Part shown: piece by piece, positions 34,975 through 43,852 of the stretch
How positions within the stretch are numbered: position 1 is the stretch's first letter
Layout of the letters: each line of letters begins with the position of its first letter
Assembly: GCF_014643735.1 (NCBI RefSeq)
Contig: NZ_BMKA01000002.1
Span: 1,089,441 to 1,153,440 of the forward strand
Source: Neptunicoccus cionae
GTDB taxonomy: Bacteria; Pseudomonadota; Alphaproteobacteria; Rhodobacterales; Rhodobacteraceae
Length of the DNA: 64,000 bases
Direction of reading: 5' to 3'
The notes under the pieces: generated by a model
Databases searched by the model: none
Seen by the model: the letters and a program-made list of their open reading frames with translations, nothing else
What the model was told of the DNA's origin: nothing
Made by a program: the position numbers and the translations under genes

Positions 34975-35223
34975 GGTCAATGCTTCCAAAGGATTGGGCG
35001 CGCCCTTTTTGCGGCACTTGGCGCGATAGGCATCGGACCAGTGTCCGAATTTGCCAAGGTGCGCCTGTTGGGACACCAGCATGTCAATAAAGGCGTGCTG
35101 GTGTTTTTCTTTTTTCAGCGATTTGAACATGGATTTCTGCTCTTTGGTCATGGAACAGCCGATACAATGGCCCCCGCGTTTGAACTTGCAGACATCAATA
35201 CAGGGGGAAGGGGTCTTTGGCAT
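34960..35223 (-). CDS. DUF1289 small cysteine-motif protein
   Basis: An 87-residue protein with the DUF1289 signature SPCIDVCKF...CIGCSMT near the N terminus: four Cys arranged C-x3-C-x7-C-x2-C that could bind iron or zinc. The C-terminal half is basic. ATG 35223 gives MPKTPSPC, the usual short N terminus; GTG 35232 is possible. No function is established. The gene is convergent with dps, with overlapping ends. Confidence 0.85.
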   Translation of the reverse strand: MPKTPSPCIDVCKFKRGGHCIGCSMTKEQKSMFKSLKKEKHQHAFIDMLVSQQAHLGKFGHWSDAYRAKCRKKGAPNPLEALTSGEV

Positions 35224-35273
35224 TTCGGTCACTCTGGCTGGGGCTTGACTGCTGCGAGCGTCGGCGGTCTGGC

Positions 35274-35450
35274 TTACTTGGTGAGGATGAGCTTTCCTTG
35301 ACGGGTCAATCGCAGGATGTAGGTCTGGTCGTCCAGTTGGATGCGCGCGGTCGTGTTACCCGCAAGCATTTTGTGTGCATCATAGACTGGAAGGCCGTCG
35401 TCCGGCAGGCTATTGGGCGCCGGCTCGCGCCTGGTGGGTGGCGTGGTCAT
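35274..35450 (-). CDS. hemP: haemin uptake protein HemP
   Basis: A 58-residue protein. After a Pro-rich leader comes YDAHKMLAGNTTARIQL, then YILRLTRQGKLILTK at the C terminus, the HemP/HmuP signature. HemP proteins are small cytoplasmic factors that help express haem receptor genes. It is transcribed in the same direction as hmuV but from 97 bases downstream of its stop, so it is the last gene of the haem block instead of its usual leading position. The leader contains a site sharing TATTAAGTCGG with the exbB promoter, which suggests its own iron-regulated promoter. Confidence 0.88.
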   Translation of the reverse strand: MTTPPTRREPAPNSLPDDGLPVYDAHKMLAGNTTARIQLDDQTYILRLTRQGKLILTK

Positions 35451-35526
35451 GGAAGAATACGTCCAAGGTTAGTGGTTTTTTACGATTGCTGTCATTACTT
35501 ACTAAAACGCTCAACAATGTCAATTC

Positions 35527-35541
35527 CGACTTAATAGGTTG
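35527..35541. promoter_or_regulatory. imperfect dyad upstream of hemP shared with exbB promoter
   Basis: CCGACTTAATAGGTT carries the same eleven bases CCGACTTAATA found at 43865-43875 in front of exbB. The dyad arms are GACTTA and TAGGTT here, so two positions are degenerate. It lies about 80 bases from the hemP start. I infer a common iron-responsive regulator; the Rhodobacterales IscR or 'Iron-Rhodo' type is one candidate. Confidence 0.45.
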
Positions 35542-35547
35542 GTTTAT

Positions 35548-36333
35548 TCAGGCGGCATTGTGGTAATCTGGTAAGATCATCAGGGGGCTTTCGCCTGTTT
35601 TTTGGACAGAAATGGGTGTGGCATAGACCTCTGACAGGGTTTGTGCGGTGAAAACCTCTCCTACCTTGCCGGAGCTTGCCACCCTCCCGTTTCGCATAAG
35701 ACAGATCGAATCGGCAAAGGCGGCGGCGAGGTTCAGATCATGCAGCACCACCAGCACGCCAGCCCCGCTGCGCGCCATAGTGCGCGCGGTCTTCATCACC
35801 TCGATCTGGTGAAGAATATCAAGGCTTGCGGTGGGCTCGTCCAGAAACAGATACCCTGGTCCAAACAGGTTGCGATTGGCTGTCAGCTGCGCCAGAACAC
35901 GCGCGAGATGGGCGCGGTGCCTCTGTCCGCCGGACAGGTTTGGTACCGGAGTATCCGCAAAAAGCTCCAGTCCCAGTAGCGCAATGACCTTTGCGACAAG
36001 AACCTGCGTGTCTGTGGGGGGGTATTCGATCGGGATCGACAGGCGGACCACTTCGGCAACGCTGAATGCTGCCGAAAGGGTCGGGGATTGTTCCAGCACA
36101 GCGCGGTGGCGGGACAGGTCTGCTGCATCCATGTGGCGCAGTTCTGTGTTGCCGTAGTGGATTTCTCCCCGCGCTGTCGGTACATCCCCGACCAGCGCCG
36201 ATAGCAACGTTGATTTTCCCGCTCCGTTAGGCCCGCATAGCGCGACCAGTTTGCCAAAAGGTACGTCCACATCCACACCGCGCAGGATGGTCTTTGGCCC
36301 GAAGGCCACGTCGATATTGCGTCCTGTGATCAT
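35548..36333 (-). CDS. hmuV: haem ABC importer ATP-binding protein
   Basis: A 261-residue ABC ATPase of the HmuV/BhuV type. Walker A is GPNGAGKST near residue 34, the signature NLSGGQRHRAHLARVLAQL near 135 and Walker B YLFLDEPTASLD. The QRHRAHLARVL piece resembles haem ATPases more than siderophore FecE-type ones. It powers haem passage through HmuU. Its start overlaps the hmuU stop by four bases. Confidence 0.92.
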   Translation of the reverse strand: MITGRNIDVAFGPKTILRGVDVDVPFGKLVALCGPNGAGKSTLLSALVGDVPTARGEIHYGNTELRHMDAADLSRHRAVLEQSPTLSAAFSVAEVVRLSIPIEYPPTDTQVLVAKVIALLGLELFADTPVPNLSGGQRHRAHLARVLAQLTANRNLFGPGYLFLDEPTASLDILHQIEVMKTARTMARSGAGVLVVLHDLNLAAAFADSICLMRNGRVASSGKVGEVFTAQTLSEVYATPISVQKTGESPLMILPDYHNAA

Positions 36334-37379
36334 AATTTACCTGTCCGCAGCAGAAGGTACAAAAAGAACGGCCCGCCGATCAGCGATGTGGCCAATCCGA
36401 TGGGCAGTTCCTGTGGTGGCGCAACGTTGCGCACGATCAGGTCGGCCCCCAGTAACAATACCGCCCCTGTTAAGGCTGAGGCTGGCAGCAACGCGCGGTG
36501 GGCGCCCCCGACCAACATGCGGGCGATATGGGGTGCGACCAGCCCGATAAAACCGATTGGTCCGGCAATCGACACACCGGCCCCAACGGCCAGCGCACAA
36601 ATTCCGCAGGCGGTAAATTTAATCCGCATCACATCAAGACCGGAATGAAAGGCCGCCCGCTCGCCCAGTTGAAACAAGTCCAGCGCTCGGGTGAAGCGCA
36701 GCAGGGCAAGGCTACTGACCGCCATAATCGCAACGCTGATCAGCACAGCCAACCAACCGGATTTGGCAAGGCTGCCCATTGACCAGAACGTCAGGTCCCG
36801 CAGTTGGGTATCGGTGGAAATATAGGTCAGGAACCCGATGCCAGCCCCGGCAATGGAATTGATCGCAACCCCCACAAGGATCAGCCGCCCGACAGACATC
36901 TCGCCGTTTTTCTTGGAAAGGCCAAGGATCAGCGCTGTGACCAGCAGCGCACCGAAGAAGGCAGCAACCGGCAGAAGGTAGGGGCGCAAGGCGGCGGGAA
37001 GTTCGCCGATAAACAAATCACCAAGCACGATAACGATCACAACCGCCGCAGAGGCACCGCCAGAGATCCCGATCAGACCGGGATCTGCCAGCGGATTGCG
37101 CAAAAGCCCTTGCAGCACCGCGCCACACATCGCCAGCGACAAGCCGACCCCCAGTCCCAGCACCATACGCGGCGCGCGAATTTGGGTGACAATCGCAGTT
37201 GGCATCGGGTCGGCTTGGCCTGTCACGGTGTCGATCATCTCAGACAGCGACAGGGGCACCGGCCCGATTGCGATTTCTGCCAACGCGATGACAATCACCG
37301 CGCAGACCAGTCCGACAAAAACGGTTTGTTGCCGGCTCAGGGTCCGGACCTTGCGGGGGGATGTCTCGGCGAGGGTCAC
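36330..37379 (-). CDS. hmuU: haem ABC importer permease (FecCD family)
   Basis: A 349-residue permease with about ten membrane helices in the FecCD/BtuC family. Family parts are LRNPLADPGLIGISGGASAA, FWSMGSLA and GFIGLVAPHIARMLVG, the last forming the ATPase-coupling region. It is two to four bases from its neighbours on both sides, so hmuTUV is translated as a unit. Confidence 0.92.
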   Translation of the reverse strand: MTLAETSPRKVRTLSRQQTVFVGLVCAVIVIALAEIAIGPVPLSLSEMIDTVTGQADPMPTAIVTQIRAPRMVLGLGVGLSLAMCGAVLQGLLRNPLADPGLIGISGGASAAVVIVIVLGDLFIGELPAALRPYLLPVAAFFGALLVTALILGLSKKNGEMSVGRLILVGVAINSIAGAGIGFLTYISTDTQLRDLTFWSMGSLAKSGWLAVLISVAIMAVSSLALLRFTRALDLFQLGERAAFHSGLDVMRIKFTACGICALAVGAGVSIAGPIGFIGLVAPHIARMLVGGAHRALLPASALTGAVLLLGADLIVRNVAPPQELPIGLATSLIGGPFFLYLLLRTGKL

Positions 37380-37382
37380 GGC

Positions 37383-38231
37383 TTACTTCCCGATTGGATG
37401 CAGGTGGTTCATCAATTCTGCAACCGCTTCCGCAGTGCGCGGCCCGAAGCCGAGCAGCTTCATGCCGTCCATCTTAACCAGATTGCCCGCTTTGCCCGCC
37501 GTCGTCTGCTGTACATCGGGACGGTTCATGACCTTGTCGTCCCCTCCGATGTTGTCCGCATGAACGCCCGACATCAGAATGAAATCCGGATTGGCAGCGA
37601 TCAGGGCCTCTGCGTTCATGGGTTTCCAACCCGCAAAGGCTGCGGCTGCGTTTGTGCCGCCTGCCAGTTCAATGATGTCACTGGCAGAGGTTTCCTGCCC
37701 GCCCACCAATGGGGCCCCATCCCTGAGCGAAAGAATAAAAAGCACTTTGGGGCGATGCTCCAGCGCATCGACGCGGGCCTTCAGCTTTGCCATGTCCGCT
37801 GTGTATTGCGTGATCAGCGCATCGGCCTGATCACGCAGTCCCAAAGTTTCGCCAACAAAGCGCATCTTTGCAGGCACCCGATCTGCCCCCTGCCCAAGCG
37901 GGGCGAGCGCCACAGCTAGGCCCGCAGATTTCAGCGTGTCGATCACATTGGGGGGACCGGCATCATCCGCACCGATCAGAAGGTCCGGCGACAGGGAAAG
38001 GACACCCTCGGCGGAGAGCGCACGGACATAGCCGATCTGCGCTTTGGTCTTTGTATTCGCTGGAAAGCCCGAAGTGCTGTCGACTGCGACGATCCGGTCT
38101 CCTGCACCAAGGGCGTAGATGATTTCAGTTATGTCGCCACCGGCAACGGCGATCCGTTCGTAGTTTTGCGACAGTGCCGCCGTGGTGGTCGTCAGACATA
38201 AGGCAGCGGCAAGCGTGAGGGATTTCAGCAT
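37383..38231 (-). CDS. hmuT: periplasmic haem-binding protein
   Basis: A 282-residue periplasmic binding protein. Signal peptide about residues 1-20 (LTLAAALCLTTTTAALS). The start of the mature protein is ERIAVAGGDITEIIYALGAGDRIVAVDSTSG, the type III binding fold typical of haem carriers, with Tyr in QIGYVRALSAEG as the likely haem ligand. ATG 38231 lies one base after the hmuS stop; longer in-frame extensions would include no signal peptide. Confidence 0.92.
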   Translation of the reverse strand: MLKSLTLAAALCLTTTTAALSQNYERIAVAGGDITEIIYALGAGDRIVAVDSTSGFPANTKTKAQIGYVRALSAEGVLSLSPDLLIGADDAGPPNVIDTLKSAGLAVALAPLGQGADRVPAKMRFVGETLGLRDQADALITQYTADMAKLKARVDALEHRPKVLFILSLRDGAPLVGGQETSASDIIELAGGTNAAAAFAGWKPMNAEALIAANPDFILMSGVHADNIGGDDKVMNRPDVQQTTAGKAGNLVKMDGMKLLGFGPRTAEAVAELMNHLHPIGK

Positions 38232-38232
38232 G

Positions 38233-39288
38233 TTACGCGCGTCCCAGACCGTTAAGAATGCTCCGCCATCCTTCAAGTTCCGCGTTACCTTCGCCCCGTT
38301 CGCCGAACATGAGAAAAAAGCTCTGGCCGTTTTTATCAAAGGCTTCAAGTGAGGTGACGATCCCGTCCTTAGAGGGTTTGCGCACGATCCATGCGTGGGC
38401 CACATGGTCCTGTCGCAGGTGCATGTGGAACTTTTTGTCTAGCACGTTAATCCAAGGCCCCATCGCCTTAATGTTCTCGATCTCGCCGGTGTGAATCTGG
38501 ATGCACCCAGAGTTTCCGATAAACACCATTACCGGCAGTTTTGCTTCGGCGGCGCGCTCCAGCGCCCAAGTTACGGCCTCATTTGGAACGCGGTAAGCCA
38601 TATCCTCGCCCACCAAACGCAGGGCTTGCATTCGGCCCACTTTGTGTTTTTTCAGCATGCCAAAGAACTGGTGCACATCGGTCATGGCGTCCCAGTCTGC
38701 GCGCAAGGCGGCTGTGTCCACATCACTGTCTGCCCCGTCAACAGGGGCGGGATCAGCGATTTGCGTTTTGATCTTGGCGGGCGTATCGTCGATCCAACCC
38801 TCCACCAGCGCGTCGAATTTGGCGCGGTCGGTGTTCTCGGTCGGATAGATTTTGTGAACCGCACGACCGGATTTATCAAAGAACTGTAAGGAAACTCGCA
38901 GGCCGGAGCTGACTTCTTCTTCGATCACATATCCAAAGGCCCAGCGGTTCATGAAAATCCGCAGGTCGATGGTGCGGTTTAAGACCAGCCCCATCACCTT
39001 ACCGATTTTCACATTGTCGAATTCCCCATAGCGTTCATGCACGGCGTGTTCATTGCGGGTCAGACACATGACTTCGCCAAGGCCCACCATGCCTTCAAGC
39101 AGTGCGGCAAACCCGCGGGTGTCGTCGCGGCGCAAGCGTTTTGCTGCGCCGCTGACCTGTTTGGCCTCTACCAATTCCGCTTCGCTGATGCCCAGTTCCC
39201 GTGCCGCATCAACAGCGCGCATCGCGCCCTTTTCTTGCGTCAGGCTCTGAAAGCTTTGGAACGTTTCGGTTACAGTTTGGTCCAGCAT
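38233..39288 (-). CDS. hmuS: haem-handling / haem-degrading factor HmuS
   Basis: A 351-residue HmuS/ChuS-type protein with two related halves: residues about 20-170 and 195-345. Matching pieces are EVMCLTRNEHAVHERYGEF in the first half and VMVFIGNSGCIQIHTGEIENI in the second. Relatives bind haem in the cytoplasm and release iron, by oxidative or reductive opening of the ring. GGAGA precedes ATG 39288. It lies between the receptor and hmuT in the same operon. Confidence 0.92.
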   Translation of the reverse strand: MLDQTVTETFQSFQSLTQEKGAMRAVDAARELGISEAELVEAKQVSGAAKRLRRDDTRGFAALLEGMVGLGEVMCLTRNEHAVHERYGEFDNVKIGKVMGLVLNRTIDLRIFMNRWAFGYVIEEEVSSGLRVSLQFFDKSGRAVHKIYPTENTDRAKFDALVEGWIDDTPAKIKTQIADPAPVDGADSDVDTAALRADWDAMTDVHQFFGMLKKHKVGRMQALRLVGEDMAYRVPNEAVTWALERAAEAKLPVMVFIGNSGCIQIHTGEIENIKAMGPWINVLDKKFHMHLRQDHVAHAWIVRKPSKDGIVTSLEAFDKNGQSFFLMFGERGEGNAELEGWRSILNGLGRA

Positions 39289-39301
39289 AGCGGTCTCCGG
39301 T

Positions 39302-41311
39302 TTAAAAGGTTTTGGCGAGGGAAAGTTTGAAGTTTCGCCCTTTGGCGGATTGCGACAGATAGGTCGCGGGCTGGTAGGTCGCATTCGCGATGTTATCGAC
39401 GCCAAGGCGCACCTCCAGCCCTTCGAGGGCGCCATGATCAGGGATGTAGGTGGCGTAGATATTGTGGACGGTATAGCCGTCGTATTCGCCACGGGACTGA
39501 CTGCGATCTGCCGCAAAGACACTGTTAATGCCGATCTTTAGCTCTGGCATAAGCTGATAGCCAAAACCGAGTGTCAGCGTGTTATTGGCAATCGTATCCA
39601 GTTTGGCCCCGTCCGGCCCTTCACCGTCCAGCACCGACAGCCCCGCAGAGGCCGAGAAACGACCCGCAACATAACGCCCTTCGGCTTCGATGCCTTTGAT
39701 GATCGCGGAGTCGATGTTGTCAAAGCCGATCACACCAGCACCGCCTCCGGTGCGGATGATCTTGTCTTCGATGTCATTGTAAAAGGCGGTCAGTTTGAAA
39801 TCGACTGCATCATCGGCGCGAAACAGACCTTGGCCGCTGTAAGACACACCGATTTCATAGTTCATGCCTTTTTCGGCTTTCAGGCCCAGATTAGGCAGAC
39901 CGCCGCTGAAGGCATCGTAGATTTCGTCGTCTGTGGGCAGGCGGTTTACGCGGGACAGCGACCCAAAGACGTTCCAGTTATCATTCAACCGGTAAAGCGC
40001 GGCAATCTGCGGTTCGATGGCCGTCGCAGTTGTCGTTTCCGTCGCAGCGGTAAATGTGGACTTCGGGGAAATTTTCTGGTGATCAATGCGCAAACCGGTG
40101 TTGATGGTCAGGCGGTCGTTCAGGGTCAGCTCGCTCTGCGCGTAAAGCTCATAGGTGTCAGTGATCGCTTCTGCATGGGACGTGGACGCCGGATCAGCCG
40201 AACGGTCCTTGCGGGACGCTGCAACACCGAAAGTCAGGTAGTGATCGAACCGTTCTGTGGACAGATCGGCCATGTTTTCGACCTTCAGTTTCCACAACTC
40301 GTATGATCGTTCGCCAAGCAAGGTGGCGCTGATCGGTTCTTGCGCGACGCTGCCTTGCTCTACCAGTTTGGAGGAGTTGGTGTAGGATAGCGTGGCTGTC
40401 AGATCCCAGAAAGGTTTGTCCTCGGGGGCGAAGCCGTATTCCAGACGTGCCACTTGGGCTTCTGTGGTGATGTCGCCAACACCCCAACCTGTAAATCCGG
40501 GGAAACGCCCGATTTGCGGTCCGTCCAACTGGTTAAAGTCCTGATCTTCCCCGTCACTGTAAAGATGCTGGTAAGAGGCGCCAAACCTGTGCGCGCCCTC
40601 GCTGTAGTTTGCCTTGCCCAAGAAGTTGGCGATGTTGGCATTGGTGCGGATCAGAGTATTGCCGTCTCCGTCCTCGCTTTGGCCGATGTCAGAATACGTC
40701 AGTGCCAATAAGGCGTCGAATTTGTTGTCCGGTTTAAAGGACATGATTGTAGAGGACTGGAATTTATCCTCGTTGGATTCAAAGGTCAGCTTTTGGCGTA
40801 CTGAAAATGTGTCGTCCCCTTCCAGAAAGTCGGTGGCATCTTTGGTTTCCATCAGGATGACGCCGCCCATCGCACCGGAGCCATAAAGCGTGGATGATCC
40901 CGGACCGCGCAGCACTTCGACCCGTTTCAGCAGTTCGGGTTCTACAAACAGCGATCCCTGACGGTAGCTTTCATAGTAAAGCTCCTCGCCGTCGACGAGT
41001 GTCAGGATCGAGGATTCCGCGGCGTTCAGACCGGCCCCAACGCCGCGAATGTTAAAGGACTGGCCAAGCGGGCTGCTGGACCCAACGCCAGAAACGCCGG
41101 GCACCTGGGCGAGAATATCGCCAATGGTGGCAGCTTGGGTTTCATCGAGCCGTTCCTGATTGACCACCGTCACGGACTGCGGCACGTCGGAGGCCACTTT
41201 GTCCTGACCGGCATTGATGACAATCGGATCCACTTCGGTGGACTGTTGGGCATGGGCGCCCTGCGCTGTAATTGCGGCAACAACCGCCAGCATAAATCTG
41301 TTGGATTTCAT
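39302..41311 (-). CDS. hmuR: TonB-dependent haem receptor
   Basis: A 669-residue outer-membrane receptor. Signal peptide about residues 1-22 (ending AQGAHAQQ). A TonB-box-like DPIVINAGQ follows, then the plug with LAQVPGVSGVGSS and VEVLRGPGSSTLYGSGAMGG. The beta-barrel runs to the C-terminal Phe in FKLSLAKTF. The closeness to hmuSTUV and the HmuR/HemR-like plug support haem as the ligand. ATG 41311 was preferred over an in-frame start eleven codons earlier because the signal peptide begins there. A TTGACA at 41402-41407 (minus strand) may be its -35 element. Confidence 0.92.
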   Translation of the reverse strand: MKSNRFMLAVVAAITAQGAHAQQSTEVDPIVINAGQDKVASDVPQSVTVVNQERLDETQAATIGDILAQVPGVSGVGSSSPLGQSFNIRGVGAGLNAAESSILTLVDGEELYYESYRQGSLFVEPELLKRVEVLRGPGSSTLYGSGAMGGVILMETKDATDFLEGDDTFSVRQKLTFESNEDKFQSSTIMSFKPDNKFDALLALTYSDIGQSEDGDGNTLIRTNANIANFLGKANYSEGAHRFGASYQHLYSDGEDQDFNQLDGPQIGRFPGFTGWGVGDITTEAQVARLEYGFAPEDKPFWDLTATLSYTNSSKLVEQGSVAQEPISATLLGERSYELWKLKVENMADLSTERFDHYLTFGVAASRKDRSADPASTSHAEAITDTYELYAQSELTLNDRLTINTGLRIDHQKISPKSTFTAATETTTATAIEPQIAALYRLNDNWNVFGSLSRVNRLPTDDEIYDAFSGGLPNLGLKAEKGMNYEIGVSYSGQGLFRADDAVDFKLTAFYNDIEDKIIRTGGGAGVIGFDNIDSAIIKGIEAEGRYVAGRFSASAGLSVLDGEGPDGAKLDTIANNTLTLGFGYQLMPELKIGINSVFAADRSQSRGEYDGYTVHNIYATYIPDHGALEGLEVRLGVDNIANATYQPATYLSQSAKGRNFKLSLAKTF

Positions 41312-41419
41312 GATCCATTCCCTCTCGCGTTTTTTGTTGTTCACTTCCTAACGCGAGTCGGGTGGCTACTTTGGACTGTGTATTTAGATTCTTAGTGTTT
41401 TTGTCAACTAATGAATTTT

Positions 41420-42322
41420 CTAAGGATTGAAGATGATCGGAATGCGGAAACTGTGTTTCGAAACGGACACACCTCGTACCGCGCGGGGGGCCCGCACGCC
41501 GTTCACAGCGCGCAATGCCGCCTTATCCGCCTTGCCGTTGCCCGAAGATTTCACGATCCGATAGCTGAGCACCTGACCGTTCGCAGCAACCGTGACCTGC
41601 AACACCAGAGAGGCGCGGCGGCTTAGCCCGCGCACAGGGCGTTTGCGCCGCTCAATGGCGCGGCGCACCTGCGCGCCCCAAACATCCAGTGCCCGTGCTG
41701 CGGATTTTGCTGTGCCGGATTTGACTTTGGCCTTGCCGCCGGTCCCTGTTGTGCGGGTTTTGCCTGCTCCGGCTGCTTTTTGTTGCTGCTGACCGGCTTG
41801 GGCCTTTTGCGCCTTTGGTGCTGCTTTGCGGGCCGGTTTCGGGGCGGCATTCGTGGTTGGCTTCTTAGGCTTCGGTTTAACCTTTTCCGCCCGCTTTGGG
41901 GCGGGGCGGGGTTTGGGCCGCACCTTTGGTGGTGGGTCAACTCTCGGGGGGGGCGGGCTGCTGTGCGTATTGATTGCCGGCGCTTTCAGCGTCGGAGCAT
42001 TTGCCTGCGTGCGGTGCGGTGCTTGCAGTTGCACCGGCGCAAACGGGGATGGGGCAAGACCCGGGGCAGGGCTAGCCTGCGCAGTTTCTAGCGGCCGCGA
42101 CAATTGCGGCGCCGGTGCTGGCAGATCCGTCTGAACCTCCGGCGGGCGTGTCCACTGCTCTACCATCGCTTCGATTTGCGGGGTGACACCGTGAAGCGAC
42201 ATCATCATCTCCCCCTGCTGGCCACCGCCATCTTCGCCCGTTTCCGGTGCGGCGAGAAAACCCGCCGCGTGAACAGACACGGCGATGGCCCCGAAAAACA
42301 GTATCTCGGCATAGGCTTTCAT
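41420..42322 (-). CDS. tonB: TonB energy transducer
   Basis: A 300-residue TonB-family protein. An N-terminal anchor lies at about residues 5-22, a periplasm-spanning Pro/Lys/Ala-rich region at about 60-200, and the C-terminal TonB domain reads RRASLVLQVTVAANGQVLSY...KHSFRIPIIFNP. The rich PKP/KPK repeats form the stiff rod across the periplasm. It is co-transcribed with exbB and exbD and is 108 bases upstream of the receptor gene on the same strand. Confidence 0.9.
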   Translation of the reverse strand: MKAYAEILFFGAIAVSVHAAGFLAAPETGEDGGGQQGEMMMSLHGVTPQIEAMVEQWTRPPEVQTDLPAPAPQLSRPLETAQASPAPGLAPSPFAPVQLQAPHRTQANAPTLKAPAINTHSSPPPPRVDPPPKVRPKPRPAPKRAEKVKPKPKKPTTNAAPKPARKAAPKAQKAQAGQQQQKAAGAGKTRTTGTGGKAKVKSGTAKSAARALDVWGAQVRRAIERRKRPVRGLSRRASLVLQVTVAANGQVLSYRIVKSSGNGKADKAALRAVNGVRAPRAVRGVSVSKHSFRIPIIFNP

Positions 42323-42702
42323 TTCTGCACCGCGACTATTTCAACCGAAGCGGCACCAAGCGGAGTGAGCCGCTGTAGAAGTTTGGCCAACTCCGGTGCG
42401 GGCAACGCCGCATCAATCCGCAGTTTCAGTATAGAGTTTGCATCTATCTGCCCGCCAAGACGCGCCCATGCCGTATCCCCTTGGAAGTCATCAAACCGGA
42501 TTGTGGCCTCTTTGGAGACATGAAGGGTCAATTCAGACTCCGGCACGCTTAGTCTGTCAGCGGTGGGCAGGGAAATTTCAAAAGGTTCCGGCGCTTTAAT
42601 TTCTGAGGTCATCAGAAAGAAGATCAGCAGCAGAAACACCACGTTGATCATTGGAACGATGGACTCGCCGGTTTTACGTTGGGGGGGCGGTGCGAAATCC
42701 AT
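42319..42702 (-). CDS. exbD: ExbD/TolR-family protein (second copy)
   Basis: A 127-residue ExbD-type protein. The single membrane helix is IVPMINVVFLLLIFFLM, but the usual proton-relay Asp in P-M-I-D-V is Asn here (MINVV). The other copy keeps Asp. The periplasmic domain follows. The stop overlaps the tonB start by four bases. The start ATG 42702 lies four bases past the end of the first exbD. Confidence 0.88.
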   Translation of the reverse strand: MDFAPPPQRKTGESIVPMINVVFLLLIFFLMTSEIKAPEPFEISLPTADRLSVPESELTLHVSKEATIRFDDFQGDTAWARLGGQIDANSILKLRIDAALPAPELAKLLQRLTPLGAASVEIVAVQK

Positions 42703-42706
42703 CCGA

Positions 42707-43093
42707 TTAGTCCACCAACACGACAGCCGTAAAACCGGCACTTTGCAGATGGCCAAGCACGTCGAGAATCCGTTGCGTTGTGGCGGTGCCCTGTCCTCGC
42801 AAAATAACCGGATCGTTCAAAGAGTCAGTCAGGCTGTGCAGGGCATCGGGTAATTCATCAAGTAGCGTTTCAATCCCGTTCAGGCGCAGCCCTTCGGGCG
42901 CGATCGACACCAGCCTTGGCGGGCCGGAATAGTTCTTCGCGCCGTCTCCAGCAGCGGCAAGGGGGAGGCGGATGACCTGATCTAGCCCGAACTGGGACGC
43001 CAGCATAAAAAACACCAACAACAAAAACACCACGTCGATCATTGGTGTCAGGCTTGGCTTGCGCCGTGGCTGTAGGGGGGGCGTGAAGTGCAT
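42707..43093 (-). CDS. exbD: ExbD/TolR-family protein (first copy)
   Basis: A 128-residue ExbD protein with the intact proton-relay helix LTPMIDVVFLLLVFFMLASQF (Asp in MIDVV). It should form the ion-conducting complex with ExbB and pass energy to TonB. It shares one base with the exbB stop. Together with the Asn-bearing second copy it makes a two-ExbD system. Confidence 0.9.
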   Translation of the reverse strand: MHFTPPLQPRRKPSLTPMIDVVFLLLVFFMLASQFGLDQVIRLPLAAAGDGAKNYSGPPRLVSIAPEGLRLNGIETLLDELPDALHSLTDSLNDPVILRGQGTATTQRILDVLGHLQSAGFTAVVLVD

Positions 43094-43794
43094 TACTCTG
43101 CCGCCAGTCGAGAGTTGTCCGGGCGCGATGCGATGGAAGGTTCGAATTCCTGTTGGATCACAAAGACCTGCGTCGCAATATCCTCCAGATCGCGGCGTAG
43201 GCTGTCCACGACGCTTTCAAACCATGTCAGCGCGAAAGAGGCGGGGATTGCTACGGCCATACCGGCGGCGGTGGTCAACAATGCCTCCCAGATGCCACCA
43301 GCGAGGATCGCCGGATCAGCGCGGCTGCCGCTTTCTTGCAGGGCTTGAAACGCGGCGATCATGCCAAGAACTGTGCCAAGCAGGCCCAGCAAGGGCGCGA
43401 TAGTTGATACCAGTTCCAGCAAGCGCAGCCCGGATGCGGCGCTGGCGAGGTGGCGTTTGGCGATCCGCGCGGTTTCGTCTTTTGCGTCTTTCACAGGAAG
43501 GATGCGGCGGGCTTCTATGGCGTCAAACAGAAACCGTCCCCGCACCCCACGCAATCGCCCCGTCAGGGACAAGGCTGCTTTGGTATTGCCGTTGCGCAGT
43601 TCTAACATTGCGCCCGATATGCCCCGACGGCTCCACGCGCCAATTAGGATAAATCGCCATGTTTTCCAAAGTGCAAGCGTCAGACCCAGCACTGAAAGCG
43701 CGAAAATCGCCCAGATTGACGGGCCGCCATCCAGCAGAAAACGCGCAGCAGCCGAGAATGTTTGTGTATAGGTGGCTTGAAGGGTCGCCAGCAT
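43093..43794 (-). CDS. exbB: ExbB/MotA/TolQ-type proton channel protein
   Basis: A protein of about 233 residues with three membrane helices: one near residue 25 (SIWAIFALSVLGLTLALW), then LVSTIAPLLGLLGTVLGMIAAF and ALLTTAAGMAVAIPASFAL. These last two are the conserved MotA/TolQ/ExbB pore helices. The start could be ATG 43794 or GTG 43803; neither has a strong ribosome site. It is the first gene of exbB-exbD-exbD-tonB, and a promoter with a perfect dyad lies upstream at 43850-43881. Confidence 0.9.
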   Translation of the reverse strand: MLATLQATYTQTFSAAARFLLDGGPSIWAIFALSVLGLTLALWKTWRFILIGAWSRRGISGAMLELRNGNTKAALSLTGRLRGVRGRFLFDAIEARRILPVKDAKDETARIAKRHLASAASGLRLLELVSTIAPLLGLLGTVLGMIAAFQALQESGSRADPAILAGGIWEALLTTAAGMAVAIPASFALTWFESVVDSLRRDLEDIATQVFVIQQEFEPSIASRPDNSRLAAE

Positions 43795-43852
43795 CGCAAT
43801 CACCAAATTTTGTGCAAATGGTCGCTGGCAGGTCGCTGGCTGTCGGGCACCC

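Noticed and set aside
35217-35534. Plus-strand open frames across the hemP region
   Set aside because: They lie opposite hemP, which has a clear C-terminal family signature (LRLTRQGKLILTK).
36804-37919. Plus-strand open frame opposite hmuU and hmuT
   Set aside because: Translation is rich in Gln, Asp, His and Arg without order, typical of antisense of membrane protein genes.
41381-41420. AT-rich stretch TAAGAATCTAAAT before the haem receptor as an Irr box
   Set aside because: Only one half resembles TTCTAAA; there is no matching second arm at the right spacing.
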